From Bacillus sp. DTU_2020_1000418_1_SI_GHA_SEK_038 (GTDB taxonomy: Bacteria > Bacillota > Bacilli > Bacillales > Cytobacillaceae): a DNA stretch of 64,000 nucleotides. The notes under the pieces were generated by a model. It saw nothing but the letters and a program-made list of their open reading frames with translations, searched no databases and was not told where the DNA came from. The stretch's first letter is position 1, and the number at the start of each line of letters is the position of its first letter. The stretch spans positions 2,542,001 through 2,606,000 of the forward strand of contig NZ_CP135435.1 of assembly GCF_032341175.1 (NCBI RefSeq). The letters are read 5' to 3'. Position numbers and translations under genes: made by a program. This document shows positions 1 to 8,745 of this stretch, piece after piece.

Positions 1-341
1 AATGTCCCTTGGGTTACTGCTGGAACGCCAAATGTATTTGTCAACATAATAGGCGATTCGATTACCCCTAGCTCATTCACCTGAATAAGTCCAGCCGTCT
101 TCCCGTATCCATTAATAACATAGCTTGCAGCAACAACCTTTTCTTGAAAAAGATTACCGCCGTGCGGAAGAATCGCCGTCACTCCTGTGCACGCGTAATC
201 CTCTCCCTCCATTGGAAAATCAAGTGTTACATGTCCCACTTTTACTCCTTCAACATCTGTAATGCAATTTTTCTTCCCGGTTTTCATAGTTCCAACGATG
301 TAACCTCTATCTCTAATTTTCTTGCCTGTAGATTTATTCAT
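1..341 (-). CDS. P1 family peptidase (DmpA-type), 5' part only
   Basis: This is the N-terminal 113 codons of a gene that runs off the left edge of the window. The start ATG at 341 follows a GGAGG box at a good distance. The protein contains the stretch CITDVEGVKVGHVT followed by a TNTFGVPAVTQG segment, both typical of the P1/DmpA family (N-terminal-nucleophile aminopeptidases that self-cleave into two chains). The nucleophile Ser lies beyond the window, so activity cannot be judged. The gene is divergent from the molybdo-enzyme gene on the right. The family call is fairly secure; the substrate is unknown. Confidence 0.8.
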   Translation of the reverse strand, partial: MNKSTGKKIRDRGYIVGTMKTGKKNCITDVEGVKVGHVTLDFPMEGEDYACTGVTAILPHGGNLFQEKVVAASYVINGYGKTAGLIQVNELGVIESPIMLTNTFGVPAVTQGT

Positions 342-460
342 TCCAATCCTCCATTTAATTAAATAAGCTAATATTAAAAATAATAGCAAACTTCTTTCAG
401 ATTGTGTTTAACTATATCTTTACATCACAATAATTGAAACGATTACTAAAGGATCTTTTG

Positions 461-497
461 TTGCTACTCCTATGAATCTATTTTATGATAGTATCAT
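461..497 (+). promoter_or_regulatory. Promoter with overlapping 6-1-6 palindrome
   Basis: A sigma-A-like pair TTGCTA (461-466) and TATGAT (484-489) has an exact 17-bp spacer. A perfect dyad ATGATA-G-TATCAT (485-497) overlaps the -10 box, where a repressor would block initiation of the molybdo-enzyme gene at 535. The length resembles Fur/PerR-type boxes, but the sequence is not a clear match to any known regulator. The assignment is by inspection. Confidence 0.5.
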
Positions 498-534
498 TCT
501 AATAATCTAATAATACCTATAAAGGAGACTGACC

Positions 535-2580
535 ATGCCCTCTTTTGTAAATGAACGTAATGGAATTTTTCCTTCTGTATGTCCGCTTGATTGCCCGGAT
601 CAATGCGGTCTCCTTCTCCATAAAATGGATGGAAAAATTGTTAAAGTAGACGGAGATCCTAATCATCCAGTGACGAAAGGGAATATTTGCAACAAGGTAC
701 GTCATATGACAGAGCGAATATATGATGAAAACCGACTGAAATATCCGATGAAAAGAATAGGTCCGAAAGGCTCAGAAACGTTTGAAAGAATTAGCTGGGA
801 GGAAGCGATTAACACCATTACTTCGCACTGGCAGGAGCTCATCCGAACAGACGGGCCAGAAAGTATTCTTCCTTATAGCTTCTATGGAAATATGGGCAAT
901 CTAACTGCTGAGGGAATGGATCGCCGCTTTTTTCACAGGCTCGGTGCATCACAGCTTGATCGAACGATCTGTCAAGCAGCAGGAACTGCAGGTATTAAAT
1001 ATACAATGGGCGGAAGCTTTGGAATTGATCCTGAGGATACAATCCACTCGAAATTGTTTATCTTTTGGGGAATTAATGCTGTAAGCACGAATATGCATCA
1101 GGTCGCTCTTGCCCAAAAGGCTAGGAAAAACGGAGCAAAGATTGTCGTCATTGATGTTCATAAAAACCAAACTGGACGTCTTGCTGACTGGTTTATTCCG
1201 ATTTTACCTGGAACAGATTCTGCGCTAGCTCTTGGAGTGATGCATATTTTATTTGATGAAGGCATGGTAAATGAGGACTTTTTACAGGAATATACAGTCG
1301 GTTACCATGAACTTCGCGAGCATGTAAAGCAGTACAATCCTGCACTCGTTTCCGATATTACCGGTGTTCCGGTAGATGATATTTACAAGCTTGCTCGTAT
1401 GTATGGGGAAACTACCCCATCTTATATCCGTATTGGAAATGGACTTCAGCATCATGATAACGGCGGGATGGCCATCCGGTCAATCGCCTGTCTTTCAGCT
1501 TTAACAGGACAGTGGCTGGAAAAAGGCGGCGGTGCGATTAAAGGGAATTCTGGTTATTTAGCTCATAATTCTTCAAGGTTGCAACGACCTGATTTACTGG
1601 AAAACAAGAAGACACGAATGATCAATATGAATCAACTTGGTAAAGCCCTTTTAGAATTAGATCCGCCAGTAAAATCACTGTATATTTATAGCAGTAATCC
1701 AGCAATTGTTGCTCCAGAAGGCAATAAGGTTAGAAAAGGGCTGGAACGGGATGATTTATTTGTTGTTGTCCATGATCTATTTATGACGGAAACGGCAAGA
1801 TACGCTGACATTGTGCTGCCGGCTACCTCATCTTTTGAAAATATGGACTTCTATACTTCCTATTGGCATCATTACATTCAATTACAGCGGCCAGTGATTG
1901 AACCATACGAAGAGGCTAAATCAAATGTAGAAGTTTTTCGTTTGCTTGCCGATGGGATGGGCTTTCATGAACAAGCGTTTAAAGATTCTGAAGAGGATAT
2001 GATTCGACAATCTTTAGACAATCCAAGTAATCCATATTTGAAAGATATTAGTTTTGAGAGCTTAATTGAAAAAAATTATATGAAAGCAAATGTAAAACCA
2101 TTATTTCCTGGAAAGCTGCCAACACCAAGCGGAAAAATTGAACTCTATTCAGAGCAAATGAAAAGAGACGGGTATCCTGCTCTTCCAACCTATGTCCCGC
2201 TCCATGTAGAAGAGGATTTTCCACTTTTATTCGTTCCAGCGCCGAACCATAATTTCTTGAATTCAACTTTTTCTAATAATGAGAAGCATGTTTCGCTCGA
2301 GAAGGAACCTAAGCTTCATGTAAATCATGAAGATGCGAGTGCTTTGAATATTGAAGATGGTGAAATTGTACGTGTCTGGAATAACCGCGGAGAATGTGAG
2401 CTGAAGGCAGCTGTCGGAGATTTGGTCCTTCCAGGTGTGGTTGTTTCCCAAGGTTTATGGGCAGATGCTCCTGATAAAAAGCAGCATGTAAACTCACTGA
2501 CTCCAGATCGCCTTTCAGATATGGGCGGAGGAGCTACCTTTTTTTCTGGAAGGGTGAAAGTGGAGAAAAAGAATGTATAA
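535..2580 (+). CDS. yoaE: YoaE-like molybdopterin oxidoreductase
   Basis: This 681-residue cytoplasmic enzyme belongs to the DMSO-reductase superfamily (molybdopterin bis-MGD). A [4Fe-4S] motif of Cys16, Cys20, Cys24 and Cys52 (CPLDCPDQC ... GNIC) opens the protein. The Mo-binding domain follows, with Cys146 (TICQAAGTAG) in the usual metal-ligand position, and the C-terminal part has the molybdopterin dinucleotide-binding fold. Length and the CPLDCPDQCGL signature match B. subtilis YoaE, whose substrate is not known. There is no Tat signal and no partner subunit beside it. The start at 535 has AAAGGAG seven bases upstream. The gene appears monocistronic, with a strong terminator after it. Confidence 0.85.
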   Translation: MPSFVNERNGIFPSVCPLDCPDQCGLLLHKMDGKIVKVDGDPNHPVTKGNICNKVRHMTERIYDENRLKYPMKRIGPKGSETFERISWEEAINTITSHWQELIRTDGPESILPYSFYGNMGNLTAEGMDRRFFHRLGASQLDRTICQAAGTAGIKYTMGGSFGIDPEDTIHSKLFIFWGINAVSTNMHQVALAQKARKNGAKIVVIDVHKNQTGRLADWFIPILPGTDSALALGVMHILFDEGMVNEDFLQEYTVGYHELREHVKQYNPALVSDITGVPVDDIYKLARMYGETTPSYIRIGNGLQHHDNGGMAIRSIACLSALTGQWLEKGGGAIKGNSGYLAHNSSRLQRPDLLENKKTRMINMNQLGKALLELDPPVKSLYIYSSNPAIVAPEGNKVRKGLERDDLFVVVHDLFMTETARYADIVLPATSSFENMDFYTSYWHHYIQLQRPVIEPYEEAKSNVEVFRLLADGMGFHEQAFKDSEEDMIRQSLDNPSNPYLKDISFESLIEKNYMKANVKPLFPGKLPTPSGKIELYSEQMKRDGYPALPTYVPLHVEEDFPLLFVPAPNHNFLNSTFSNNEKHVSLEKEPKLHVNHEDASALNIEDGEIVRVWNNRGECELKAAVGDLVLPGVVVSQGLWADAPDKKQHVNSLTPDRLSDMGGGATFFSGRVKVEKKNV

Positions 2581-2640
2581 TAAGAAGTTTAGTTAACGCG
2601 GAGAAAAGCATATGTTTTTGTTTTTGTTTAGATGCAACGA

Positions 2641-2674
2641 AACGCTTGGAATTTTTTCCAAGCGTTACTTTTTT
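2641..2674 (+). terminator. Rho-independent terminator of the YoaE-like gene
   Basis: AACGCTTGGA pairs perfectly with TCCAAGCGTT (2641-2666, short T-rich loop) and is followed by ACTTTTTT. Confidence 0.9.
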
Positions 2675-2694
2675 CATTGGCACTTTACTTTCAT

Positions 2695-2904
2695 TTAGCG
2701 TGACACTTTTGGCGGTTGGCACACGTCACATTTACGTTGATGATTATTTTTAAACTTCGTAAATGTTTTTTCAAAATTGCTTCCACATGCACATTTAAAT
2801 AATAATTTTTGAGAAAACCCGTGATATTCCGTTGTTAGCAACTTACTTTCCGAATTGTTCTCAACAAATTCTTTAATTTTACTGATTGTCCATCGTTTAT
2901 TCAT
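2695..2904 (-). CDS. Small zinc-ribbon-like protein
   Basis: A 69-residue protein starting at ATG 2904, which has GGAGGTG nine bases upstream; an in-frame upstream Met at 2967 has no ribosome binding site. It shows a basic N-terminal half and two cysteine pairs, CACG and CDVC, about 22 residues apart, as in a treble-clef or zinc-ribbon fold. Similar ribbons are found as N-terminal parts of homing-endonuclease-like and very-short-patch-repair-like proteins, so this may be a stand-alone remnant. No partner gene is visible; its function is unknown. Confidence 0.55.
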   Translation of the reverse strand: MNKRWTISKIKEFVENNSESKLLTTEYHGFSQKLLFKCACGSNFEKTFTKFKNNHQRKCDVCQPPKVSR

Positions 2905-3050
2905 TTTCTTACACCTCCATATTTTATCACTTGCGCGGAGGCTTTCTTGGCATCCGTTCATGAGCAAAAATCATATTTATTCTAAGCCCAAATTATATAT
3001 GAGCTGCACGCATTTAAACAGATCATAATTTTGATTACTTTCCTACTTTT

Positions 3051-3428
3051 TTAATCTTGATTAAACCACAGTTGATCTTTGTCATCCACGTCGCCATTAT
3101 AATTAATTAGAATTTCATCTCCAGCTTTTATATCTGTGAAAGCATAGAAATCAAATGTGTGATTGTTAAAATTAATCTCATAAATGGCATTAGGTTCATA
3201 AGAATGGTTAAACAACATTCCATATCCAAGCAGGATCGCAGAATGATTTTTCCCATACTCAAAAGCATAATCAGCAAGCAGAGTTTGCTCAATGTGTTGA
3301 TGCTGGTCATTCGGATAAGAAATGACAGGGGCTTCATGCAAAAGTGTCCCTTTTTTAATATCGCATGTAGCAAATACTCCTCTATTGAATTCTCCATCAC
3401 TTAGTGAAGATGTTTTTACCTCGATCAT
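3051..3428 (-). CDS. SET domain protein (lysine methyltransferase-like)
   Basis: A minimal 125-residue SET domain. It has the knot motifs NHSYEPNA (residues 74-81) and GDEILINY (103-110), which bind S-adenosylmethionine and the target lysine in this fold, and an N-terminal GVFATCDIKKGTLL strand. There are no pre-SET or post-SET cysteines. Small bacterial SET proteins methylate lysines on proteins, but their targets are mostly unknown. The start ATG 3428 has GAGAAGG upstream. It is flanked by genes on the same strand with gaps of about 100 bases, so it is probably separately expressed. Confidence 0.8.
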   Translation of the reverse strand: MIEVKTSSLSDGEFNRGVFATCDIKKGTLLHEAPVISYPNDQHQHIEQTLLADYAFEYGKNHSAILLGYGMLFNHSYEPNAIYEINFNNHTFDFYAFTDIKAGDEILINYNGDVDDKDQLWFNQD

Positions 3429-3532
3429 GTTGTCGGCCTTCTCACTTTTTAGATTTTCTTTCTAACTGTAACATTAATTTGAACAATGAGCTATTTTTAT
3501 ATGTATTAGCATCTATTTTCATCACTTTTGGT

Positions 3533-3907
3533 TTACAGTATCACTCCGGCAAAATTGCCTTTCAAGACTACCTTCTCAGTTTGATTACTGCATAAAAAGG
3601 AAGCAGTGATTCGTGTTCTATTATCCTGCTTTTCAAATTGTTCAATTGTTACTTCACAAATAATTGAATCACCAGTATATACTGGTCTTAAAAACTCAAA
3701 ATTCATCGTACGAGCCAGTACATTGTTATCTCCACCAATTTTAGTTGGTAATGTCGCAGTCAACAACCCTTGAACGACAAGTCTGCCCTGTTCATCAGGG
3801 ATAATATGGTGCTCTCCCTCATCACCTGATATTTTAGTAAACAATTTAACATCTTCTGCTGTGAAGGTCCGTTCAAAAGTAATAATATCGCCCACTTTTA
3901 AAGACAA
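3533..3907 (-). CDS. MaoC-like hotdog dehydratase
   Basis: This 124-residue single-hotdog protein resembles (R)-specific enoyl-CoA hydratases. The hydratase-type segment SGDEGEHH keeps Asp29 and His34 of the family catalytic pattern GDxNPxH, with the intervening Asn-Pro replaced. A conserved FEFLRPVYTGD stretch follows the central helix. It starts with TTG at 3907 behind AGGGGG. It may act on acyl-CoA intermediates of the fatty-acid genes further right, but that link is only by theme. Confidence 0.75.
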   Translation of the reverse strand: MSLKVGDIITFERTFTAEDVKLFTKISGDEGEHHIIPDEQGRLVVQGLLTATLPTKIGGDNNVLARTMNFEFLRPVYTGDSIICEVTIEQFEKQDNRTRITASFLCSNQTEKVVLKGNFAGVIL

Positions 3908-4010
3908 CGGTATTCCCCCTTATTTTTATCACTTATGATGAAATTAGTAATTTAAATAATTTGAGCGGACATTGAATCCGTGAAATATAAAGCCAGCATC
4001 ACACTTTTAG

Positions 4011-4994
4011 CTATGAGAACAAATCTTGAGGCTCCCAATTTTTTGGTTTTATGTTCTTATTCATCCATTCCTTTTGTGGTGCCTGGTATGAGGCGGCTGC
4101 GATTAAATGATTATTGTGCCAAGCCGCTGCTCCGGAACGAATCATTTCATCAAGCAGGATTCTAATAAATTCTTCTGGCCGATGCTGGAAAGAGTAGCGA
4201 GCAAAATCTTGGAACCAACCACAATTTAGCAGGTAGTCATCGATTTCTTCTTTTGCCAGTCCGTTTTTTAGCATTAAGGTGAATGAAAAAATTCTCTTAC
4301 AGGCATGCCATGATATTTTTTCTGGTGCCTTGAGCCACTTTTCAAACCGATTCCTAGCTGCATCGATTGAACTACTAGGATTCTCTATTTGTGGTCCATG
4401 TCCTGAATATGCCTGTTTAATCCGGAGCATGGACAACCGATCCAAACTTTCGAGAGATCGTTGGATAGATGAAACACCCTCTCTAAAGATATTTAACCAG
4501 CCGATGTCATTCTTGTGAAAGAGATCCCCGCAAATTAAAACCTCTTCTTCAGGTTCGTATAAAGAAATATGCCCTAAAGTATGTCCCGGTGTGTGCACGA
4601 CTTTCAAGGTTCTGTCTCCAGTATGAATCTCATCGTTATCTGAAAGCTTTTTATCTACTCGATAAGGTTCTACAGGCTGATCTAACCATTCTGCACTACA
4701 GGCTTCATGGTCACAAATATTAATTAAATCGGCGTCCCATTTATGGGCAGCAACCGTCACTCCATAGTTTTTTTGAAGATGATAATTGCCTCCTACGTGG
4801 TCACTATGATAGTGCGTGTTCACAATAAGATGCAGCTCTTCTGGCGAAACGCCTGCTTCTTTCATTAATTGCTCGGTTTCAAACGCATCACTCCCAAATC
4901 CTGTATCAATAAGAATCGGGAGTTGATCTTTAATAAGGACCATGTTTGCACTTGGAAATTTTCTTTCAAAGAAAATAATCTTGGAGTTTTTCAT
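4011..4994 (-). CDS. MBL-fold metallo-hydrolase
   Basis: This 327-residue protein has the metallo-beta-lactamase core in its first 210 residues: H61-x-H63-x-D65-H66, then HTPGHTLGH, CGDLFH and SGHG, enough to bind two metals. The C-terminal ~110 residues form a helical domain (LACTB2-like layout) that often shapes the active site of thioesterase or nuclease members. Start ATG 4994 has GGGGG seven bases upstream. Its promoter carries a TetR-type dyad between -35 and -10, which suggests control by a fatty-acid or CoA-responsive repressor not encoded here. The substrate is unknown. Confidence 0.8.
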   Translation of the reverse strand: MKNSKIIFFERKFPSANMVLIKDQLPILIDTGFGSDAFETEQLMKEAGVSPEELHLIVNTHYHSDHVGGNYHLQKNYGVTVAAHKWDADLINICDHEACSAEWLDQPVEPYRVDKKLSDNDEIHTGDRTLKVVHTPGHTLGHISLYEPEEEVLICGDLFHKNDIGWLNIFREGVSSIQRSLESLDRLSMLRIKQAYSGHGPQIENPSSSIDAARNRFEKWLKAPEKISWHACKRIFSFTLMLKNGLAKEEIDDYLLNCGWFQDFARYSFQHRPEEFIRILLDEMIRSGAAAWHNNHLIAAASYQAPQKEWMNKNIKPKNWEPQDLFS

Positions 4995-5009
4995 ATGCTA
5001 TTCCCCCTT

Positions 5010-5038
5010 TATACAATTATGATCGAACGTTCACTCAA
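5010..5038 (-). promoter_or_regulatory. Promoter with TetR/FadR-type operator
   Basis: Read on the minus strand, TTGAGT (5033-5038) and TGTATA (5010-5015) are 17 bp apart. Between them lies the imperfect dyad TGAGTGAACGTTCGATCA (5020-5037), of the kind bound by FadR/TetR repressors of fatty-acid genes. The core TGAACGTTCGA recurs with one change (TGAATGTTCGA) at 20129-20139, upstream of the acyl-CoA dehydrogenase. Confidence 0.5.
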
Positions 5039-5325
5039 TTTTAATTTATATAATTTACAGTGTTTAGAAATAAAGTATTGGCTTCTTTTGATGTGTGAAA
5101 ATTAATTTATTGAAAATTTTAAACTATACAAATATTTTACGTGAAAGTGTATGAATAGTAAACTTCCATTTACATGTGAGTTGGTGGAGAAGCTTAAAAC
5201 GGTGGTCGATATTGCGGATATAAAAAAATGAGGAAACCATAAGCGAGATATGAACGGGACTGGTTAATAAACTCTACATAACAATTACATTAAACAATCC
5301 TATGTTAGCGTTTTACTTTAAACAC

Positions 5326-5361
5326 AGAAAAACGGGCACCTTTCTCTGCATTTGGTGCCCG
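5326..5361 (-). terminator. Terminator of the GGDEF-EAL gene
   Basis: CGGGCACC pairs with GGTGCCCG (5333-5340 with 5354-5361) and is followed on the minus strand by GTTTTTC. Confidence 0.85.
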
Positions 5362-5399
5362 CTCCAGGCGGATATTTGTCATAGTAGGAATCATGCTAG

Positions 5400-7568
5400 T
5401 TATAGACTGAAGACCTTTTCAAACTCATGCTTTGGCAGTGGCTTACTTATGTAATATCCCTGGATTTCATCGCAGCCGATTTTTTCCAATATATGTATGA
5501 CTTCCTTCGTTTCAATTCCTTCAGCAACAACCTTTAGATTCAATTCATGTGCAAGATACGTAATCGCTTTTACGATGGCGATATCATCTGAATTCTTTGC
5601 AACCTCCTGAATGAATGTACGGTCGATTTTCAAGGATTGAATCGGAAACTTTCGTAAATAGTTTAGTGACGAATACCCTTTGCCAAAATCATCAATGGCC
5701 ACACTCACACCCATTTTTCTCAATTCATTTAAGCAAGTTATACACTCCTCAGCATTGTCAATGAAACTATTTTCCGTAATTTCAATTTCAAGAAGATGTG
5801 GTGATAGCCCCGTCTTATCTAACACTTGCTTTATGACATGGTGAAAATTAGGCAAACGGAAATGAAGAGGAGAAATATTAACTGAAATTTTAACCGGCTT
5901 GGAAAAAAGAGAGTCATTCCATTCTTTATTTTGCTGACAAGCTTTTTCCAACACCCATTTATCTAATTTATGAATAAATCCTGTGTCCTCGGCAGTTGGA
6001 ATGAAAACCTCAGGTGAGAGTTTTCCGAGTTCACGGTTATTCCAGCGTAATAAAGCCTCCATCCCATTAATTTCCTTTGAAACCAGGTCCAGCTTTGGCT
6101 GAAAATAAAGTTCAAATTCATCATTCTCAATGGCATTTCGTAAATGGTATTCGATCGATAACGCTTTCTCATGTGACTGAAACATATCTTTTTCATAAAT
6201 TTTAAATGTATTTCGACCTTTTGATTTCGCCCTATACATTGCTGCATCTGCATTTTTTAATAATGTTTCACCATCATCTCCATGGTCTGGGAAGATACTG
6301 ATTCCAATACTGCATGAAGTAAATATTTCCAAACTATTTAATAGCTTAATTGATTGATCAAAAATAGATAGAATTTGATTTGCATAATGTGTTGCGCAAT
6401 CATAGTTATTGATTTGTGGTAAAAGAATAATAAATTCATCTCCGGCAAAACGATAAATCTGTCCTTTCTGGCAAAGTGCTTTTTTAAGCAATAAAGAAAC
6501 TTTTGTAATTAATTGGTCTCCCACTGCATGACCGAAGGAATCATTAATTTGTTTAAATCGATCAAGGTCGATGTAAAATAAAGCAATTCTTTCATTCTGA
6601 CTTTGAGAAATTGAAATTAAGTGATTTAAATCATCGCTAAACTTTCGTCTATTAGGTAGACTAGATAATATATCATGATATGCCATATATTCTATTTGCT
6701 GCTGGGCATGGTGCAATTCAGTAATATCATTCATGCAGCCAAGGATTTCTTTAATCTCTCCATCCTCGTAAATAGGTGTTATATGGGTTAATAATTGCCT
6801 TCCCTGAAATGGATATTGATAAGAAACCTGGCGGCCTAAAAACGCTTGATGATAAAATTTATTTAGATTTTCGGTTATTTCTTTAGGAAATATTTCATGA
6901 ACCTTTTTATTCTTCATATTTCCGTTTCCTAAACCTAATTTATTTGCTAACTGCCCCTCATTAAGTGTATATACAAAATGATCTTGATCCTTTACTACTT
7001 TAAAGATTAGATTATTCATAGAGGAAACGATTTGCTGATAATCATTCTGCAAGGCCGATAATAACTTCTCCTTCGCAAACTTCCCTTCTGAAATATCGGT
7101 CCGTATCGCTATAAACATTATTGTTTCACCATTGATATCCTTTAAGGGCACGATCGTTGTTTTTACCCAATAATATGAGCCGTCCTTTGCTTTATTTTTC
7201 ACTTCACCTTCCCATACTTCTCCTTTTAAAATTTGGCTCCACATATTTCGGAAAAATTGCTTATCATGATAGCCTGAATTTATGATTCGATGATCCTTTC
7301 CAATTAACTCTTCACGGCTATATTTTGAAATCTCACAGAATTTGTTGTTAACATAAATAATTTCTCCATTAATGTCCGTAACAGCTACGATCGCTGAAAC
7401 ATCAAGTGCGAATTTTAAATTGGTATAGTCCTCAAGGAAATCGCTAATCTCCTCAATACCCTTTTCCATTTGTAAAAATGTCTGATAATTTTTTTGACCA
7501 TTTTTAAAAATCTCTTTTAAAGAATTAAGCCATGGCTGCACTCTATTTTGTTCAAACATTCCAGCCAT
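5400..7568 (-). CDS. PAS-GGDEF-EAL cyclic-di-GMP signalling protein
   Basis: This 722-residue protein has no membrane segments. In order it shows a PAS domain (about 45-165, with DINGEIIYVNNKFCEISKYS), a second PAS-like domain (about 170-285), a GGDEF domain (about 290-455) and an EAL domain (about 475-720). The cyclase signature is AGDEF instead of GGDEF, a variant found in some active cyclases. The EAL part keeps EALLRW, ITENSF, IDDFGKGYSS, KIDRTFI and AEGIET, as in active c-di-GMP phosphodiesterases. I chose ATG 7568 because GGGG lies seven bases upstream; the in-frame GTG at 7574 is too close. Its PAS closely resembles that of the kinase at 51339-52661. Confidence 0.88.
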   Translation of the reverse strand: MAGMFEQNRVQPWLNSLKEIFKNGQKNYQTFLQMEKGIEEISDFLEDYTNLKFALDVSAIVAVTDINGEIIYVNNKFCEISKYSREELIGKDHRIINSGYHDKQFFRNMWSQILKGEVWEGEVKNKAKDGSYYWVKTTIVPLKDINGETIMFIAIRTDISEGKFAKEKLLSALQNDYQQIVSSMNNLIFKVVKDQDHFVYTLNEGQLANKLGLGNGNMKNKKVHEIFPKEITENLNKFYHQAFLGRQVSYQYPFQGRQLLTHITPIYEDGEIKEILGCMNDITELHHAQQQIEYMAYHDILSSLPNRRKFSDDLNHLISISQSQNERIALFYIDLDRFKQINDSFGHAVGDQLITKVSLLLKKALCQKGQIYRFAGDEFIILLPQINNYDCATHYANQILSIFDQSIKLLNSLEIFTSCSIGISIFPDHGDDGETLLKNADAAMYRAKSKGRNTFKIYEKDMFQSHEKALSIEYHLRNAIENDEFELYFQPKLDLVSKEINGMEALLRWNNRELGKLSPEVFIPTAEDTGFIHKLDKWVLEKACQQNKEWNDSLFSKPVKISVNISPLHFRLPNFHHVIKQVLDKTGLSPHLLEIEITENSFIDNAEECITCLNELRKMGVSVAIDDFGKGYSSLNYLRKFPIQSLKIDRTFIQEVAKNSDDIAIVKAITYLAHELNLKVVAEGIETKEVIHILEKIGCDEIQGYYISKPLPKHEFEKVFSL

Positions 7569-7903
7569 TTTCACACCCCTTTAATTACATAAAAATCAAT
7601 AATTATTCATAAATATAAATCTTTTGAATTTAAGCAAAAAGACCTGTTTTCATTCATTTAAACGTATAATTAAACAATTCACTTAAGTATAAGATCATAT
7701 TTATTTAGTAAAATTTGTAACTAATGATAGATTAGTTTATTTTTATCATATTTTGTCAGTATATACAATATGTTGTCGATTTTACACTATGATCACGTTA
7801 GCAATGTATATTTATGCTAATCGAGAGATAATATATTAATAGTGGGCAGAGGATTAAAATTTAATTTATAGAATACTTAGATAAATAGAAAGGAGATGGT
7901 GAT
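7569..7903. other. AT-rich divergent intergenic region
   Basis: 335 bases between two divergent genes. It contains a 6-bp dyad TTAGCA-N11-TGCTAA (7798-7820) and an AT-rich run near 7720-7790, but no convincing promoter hexamers or coding potential. Confidence 0.4.
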
Positions 7904-8692
7904 TTGCAACAAACAGATAGGAATAAATTATTAACACAATTAGAAGAAGCCATTCAAATCTATGTCAGGCCGGATACGTTTCCTTTAGCTCTTCGAGTAA
8001 TGAAAAAAGGAGAACCACTGCCTGAACGTGTCAAAAGGCCTTACAAAGACTTCGGGAAAACATTTAGTATTTGTCAAGGGATTACAATGGCTAGAAGATA
8101 TGGATGGGGATTGGCGATGGATCGGGAGGATCTTTCATGTCCGATTGCAAAGATCGCGTTTGGATTTGAAGAAGAATTAGCCTATTATACAGAAGGTAAT
8201 TTAACAGATGGAATGTATACAAAAACATGTGATTTAGGTGCACTTACAGAGTCAGCAGTCCCTAAGTTTACAACAGTTGAAGCGGGAACAGTATTAATGG
8301 CTCCTTTATCCCGTGCAGCATTTGAACCTGATGTGATTGTTGTCTATGGAAATTCCGCACAAGTCATGCGTATGGTTGCAGCGGCTCTATATCATACCGG
8401 CGGTGAAATTACCTCAACCTTTACTGCAAGGGCTGATTGTGCAGATATTGTTATTAAGACTATGAAATCAAACAAGCCACAAGTTATTCTTCCATGCTAT
8501 GGTGACCGAGTATTTGGACAAACACATGATCATGAAATGGCCTTCACCATTCCCTACTCCTCAGTTGAAAGTTTCATCGATGGATTGAAGCAAACACATA
8601 AAGGCGGCGTCCGCTATCCCGTTCCAACGTATTTGCAGTATGAAGCAAAATATCCTGAAACCTATGAAAAATTAAATGAGATGTTTAAATAA
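7904..8692 (+). CDS. DUF169 family protein
   Basis: A 262-residue cytoplasmic protein with the DUF169 pattern: an early PLALRVMKKGE strand, a middle RRYGWGLAMDREDLSCPIAKIAFGF segment with one cysteine, a VIVVYGNSAQVMRM strand and a late LPCYGDRVFGQT motif. The biochemical role of DUF169 is not established; members often occur near redox or methanogenesis-like genes. It starts with TTG 7904 behind AAGGAGATGGTGA. It is monocistronic and ends at a terminator shared with the convergent CoA ligase gene. Confidence 0.8.
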   Translation: MQQTDRNKLLTQLEEAIQIYVRPDTFPLALRVMKKGEPLPERVKRPYKDFGKTFSICQGITMARRYGWGLAMDREDLSCPIAKIAFGFEEELAYYTEGNLTDGMYTKTCDLGALTESAVPKFTTVEAGTVLMAPLSRAAFEPDVIVVYGNSAQVMRMVAAALYHTGGEITSTFTARADCADIVIKTMKSNKPQVILPCYGDRVFGQTHDHEMAFTIPYSSVESFIDGLKQTHKGGVRYPVPTYLQYEAKYPETYEKLNEMFK

Positions 8693-8706
8693 ATGTATAG
8701 CAAATG

Positions 8707-8745
8707 AAAAGAATGAGAGTCCCTGGGGGCCCCTCATTCTTTTTT
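8707..8745. terminator. Bidirectional terminator
   Basis: AAAAGAATGAG (8707-8717) pairs with CTCATTCTTTT (8733-8743) across a GC-rich loop. T-runs on both strands let it serve the DUF169 gene and the convergent liv operon. Confidence 0.85.

Larger units (their letters stand above)
4995..5399. other. Intergenic stretch of 405 bases
   Basis: Holds the promoter and operator of the metallo-hydrolase (5010-5038) on the left and the terminator of the GGDEF-EAL gene (5326-5361) on the right. The AT-rich middle contains only a 26-codon open frame (5150-5230) without a ribosome binding site; I see no gene in it. Confidence 0.6.

Noticed and set aside
3404..3595. 63-codon plus-strand frame in the SET-MaoC gap
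   Set aside because: Overlaps the 5' end of the SET gene and the 3' end of the MaoC gene antisense; no binding site.
5150..5230. 26-codon plus-strand frame (MNSKLPFTCELVEKL...)
   Set aside because: No ribosome binding site, no promoter, no recognisable family; could be a remnant but is too short to support.
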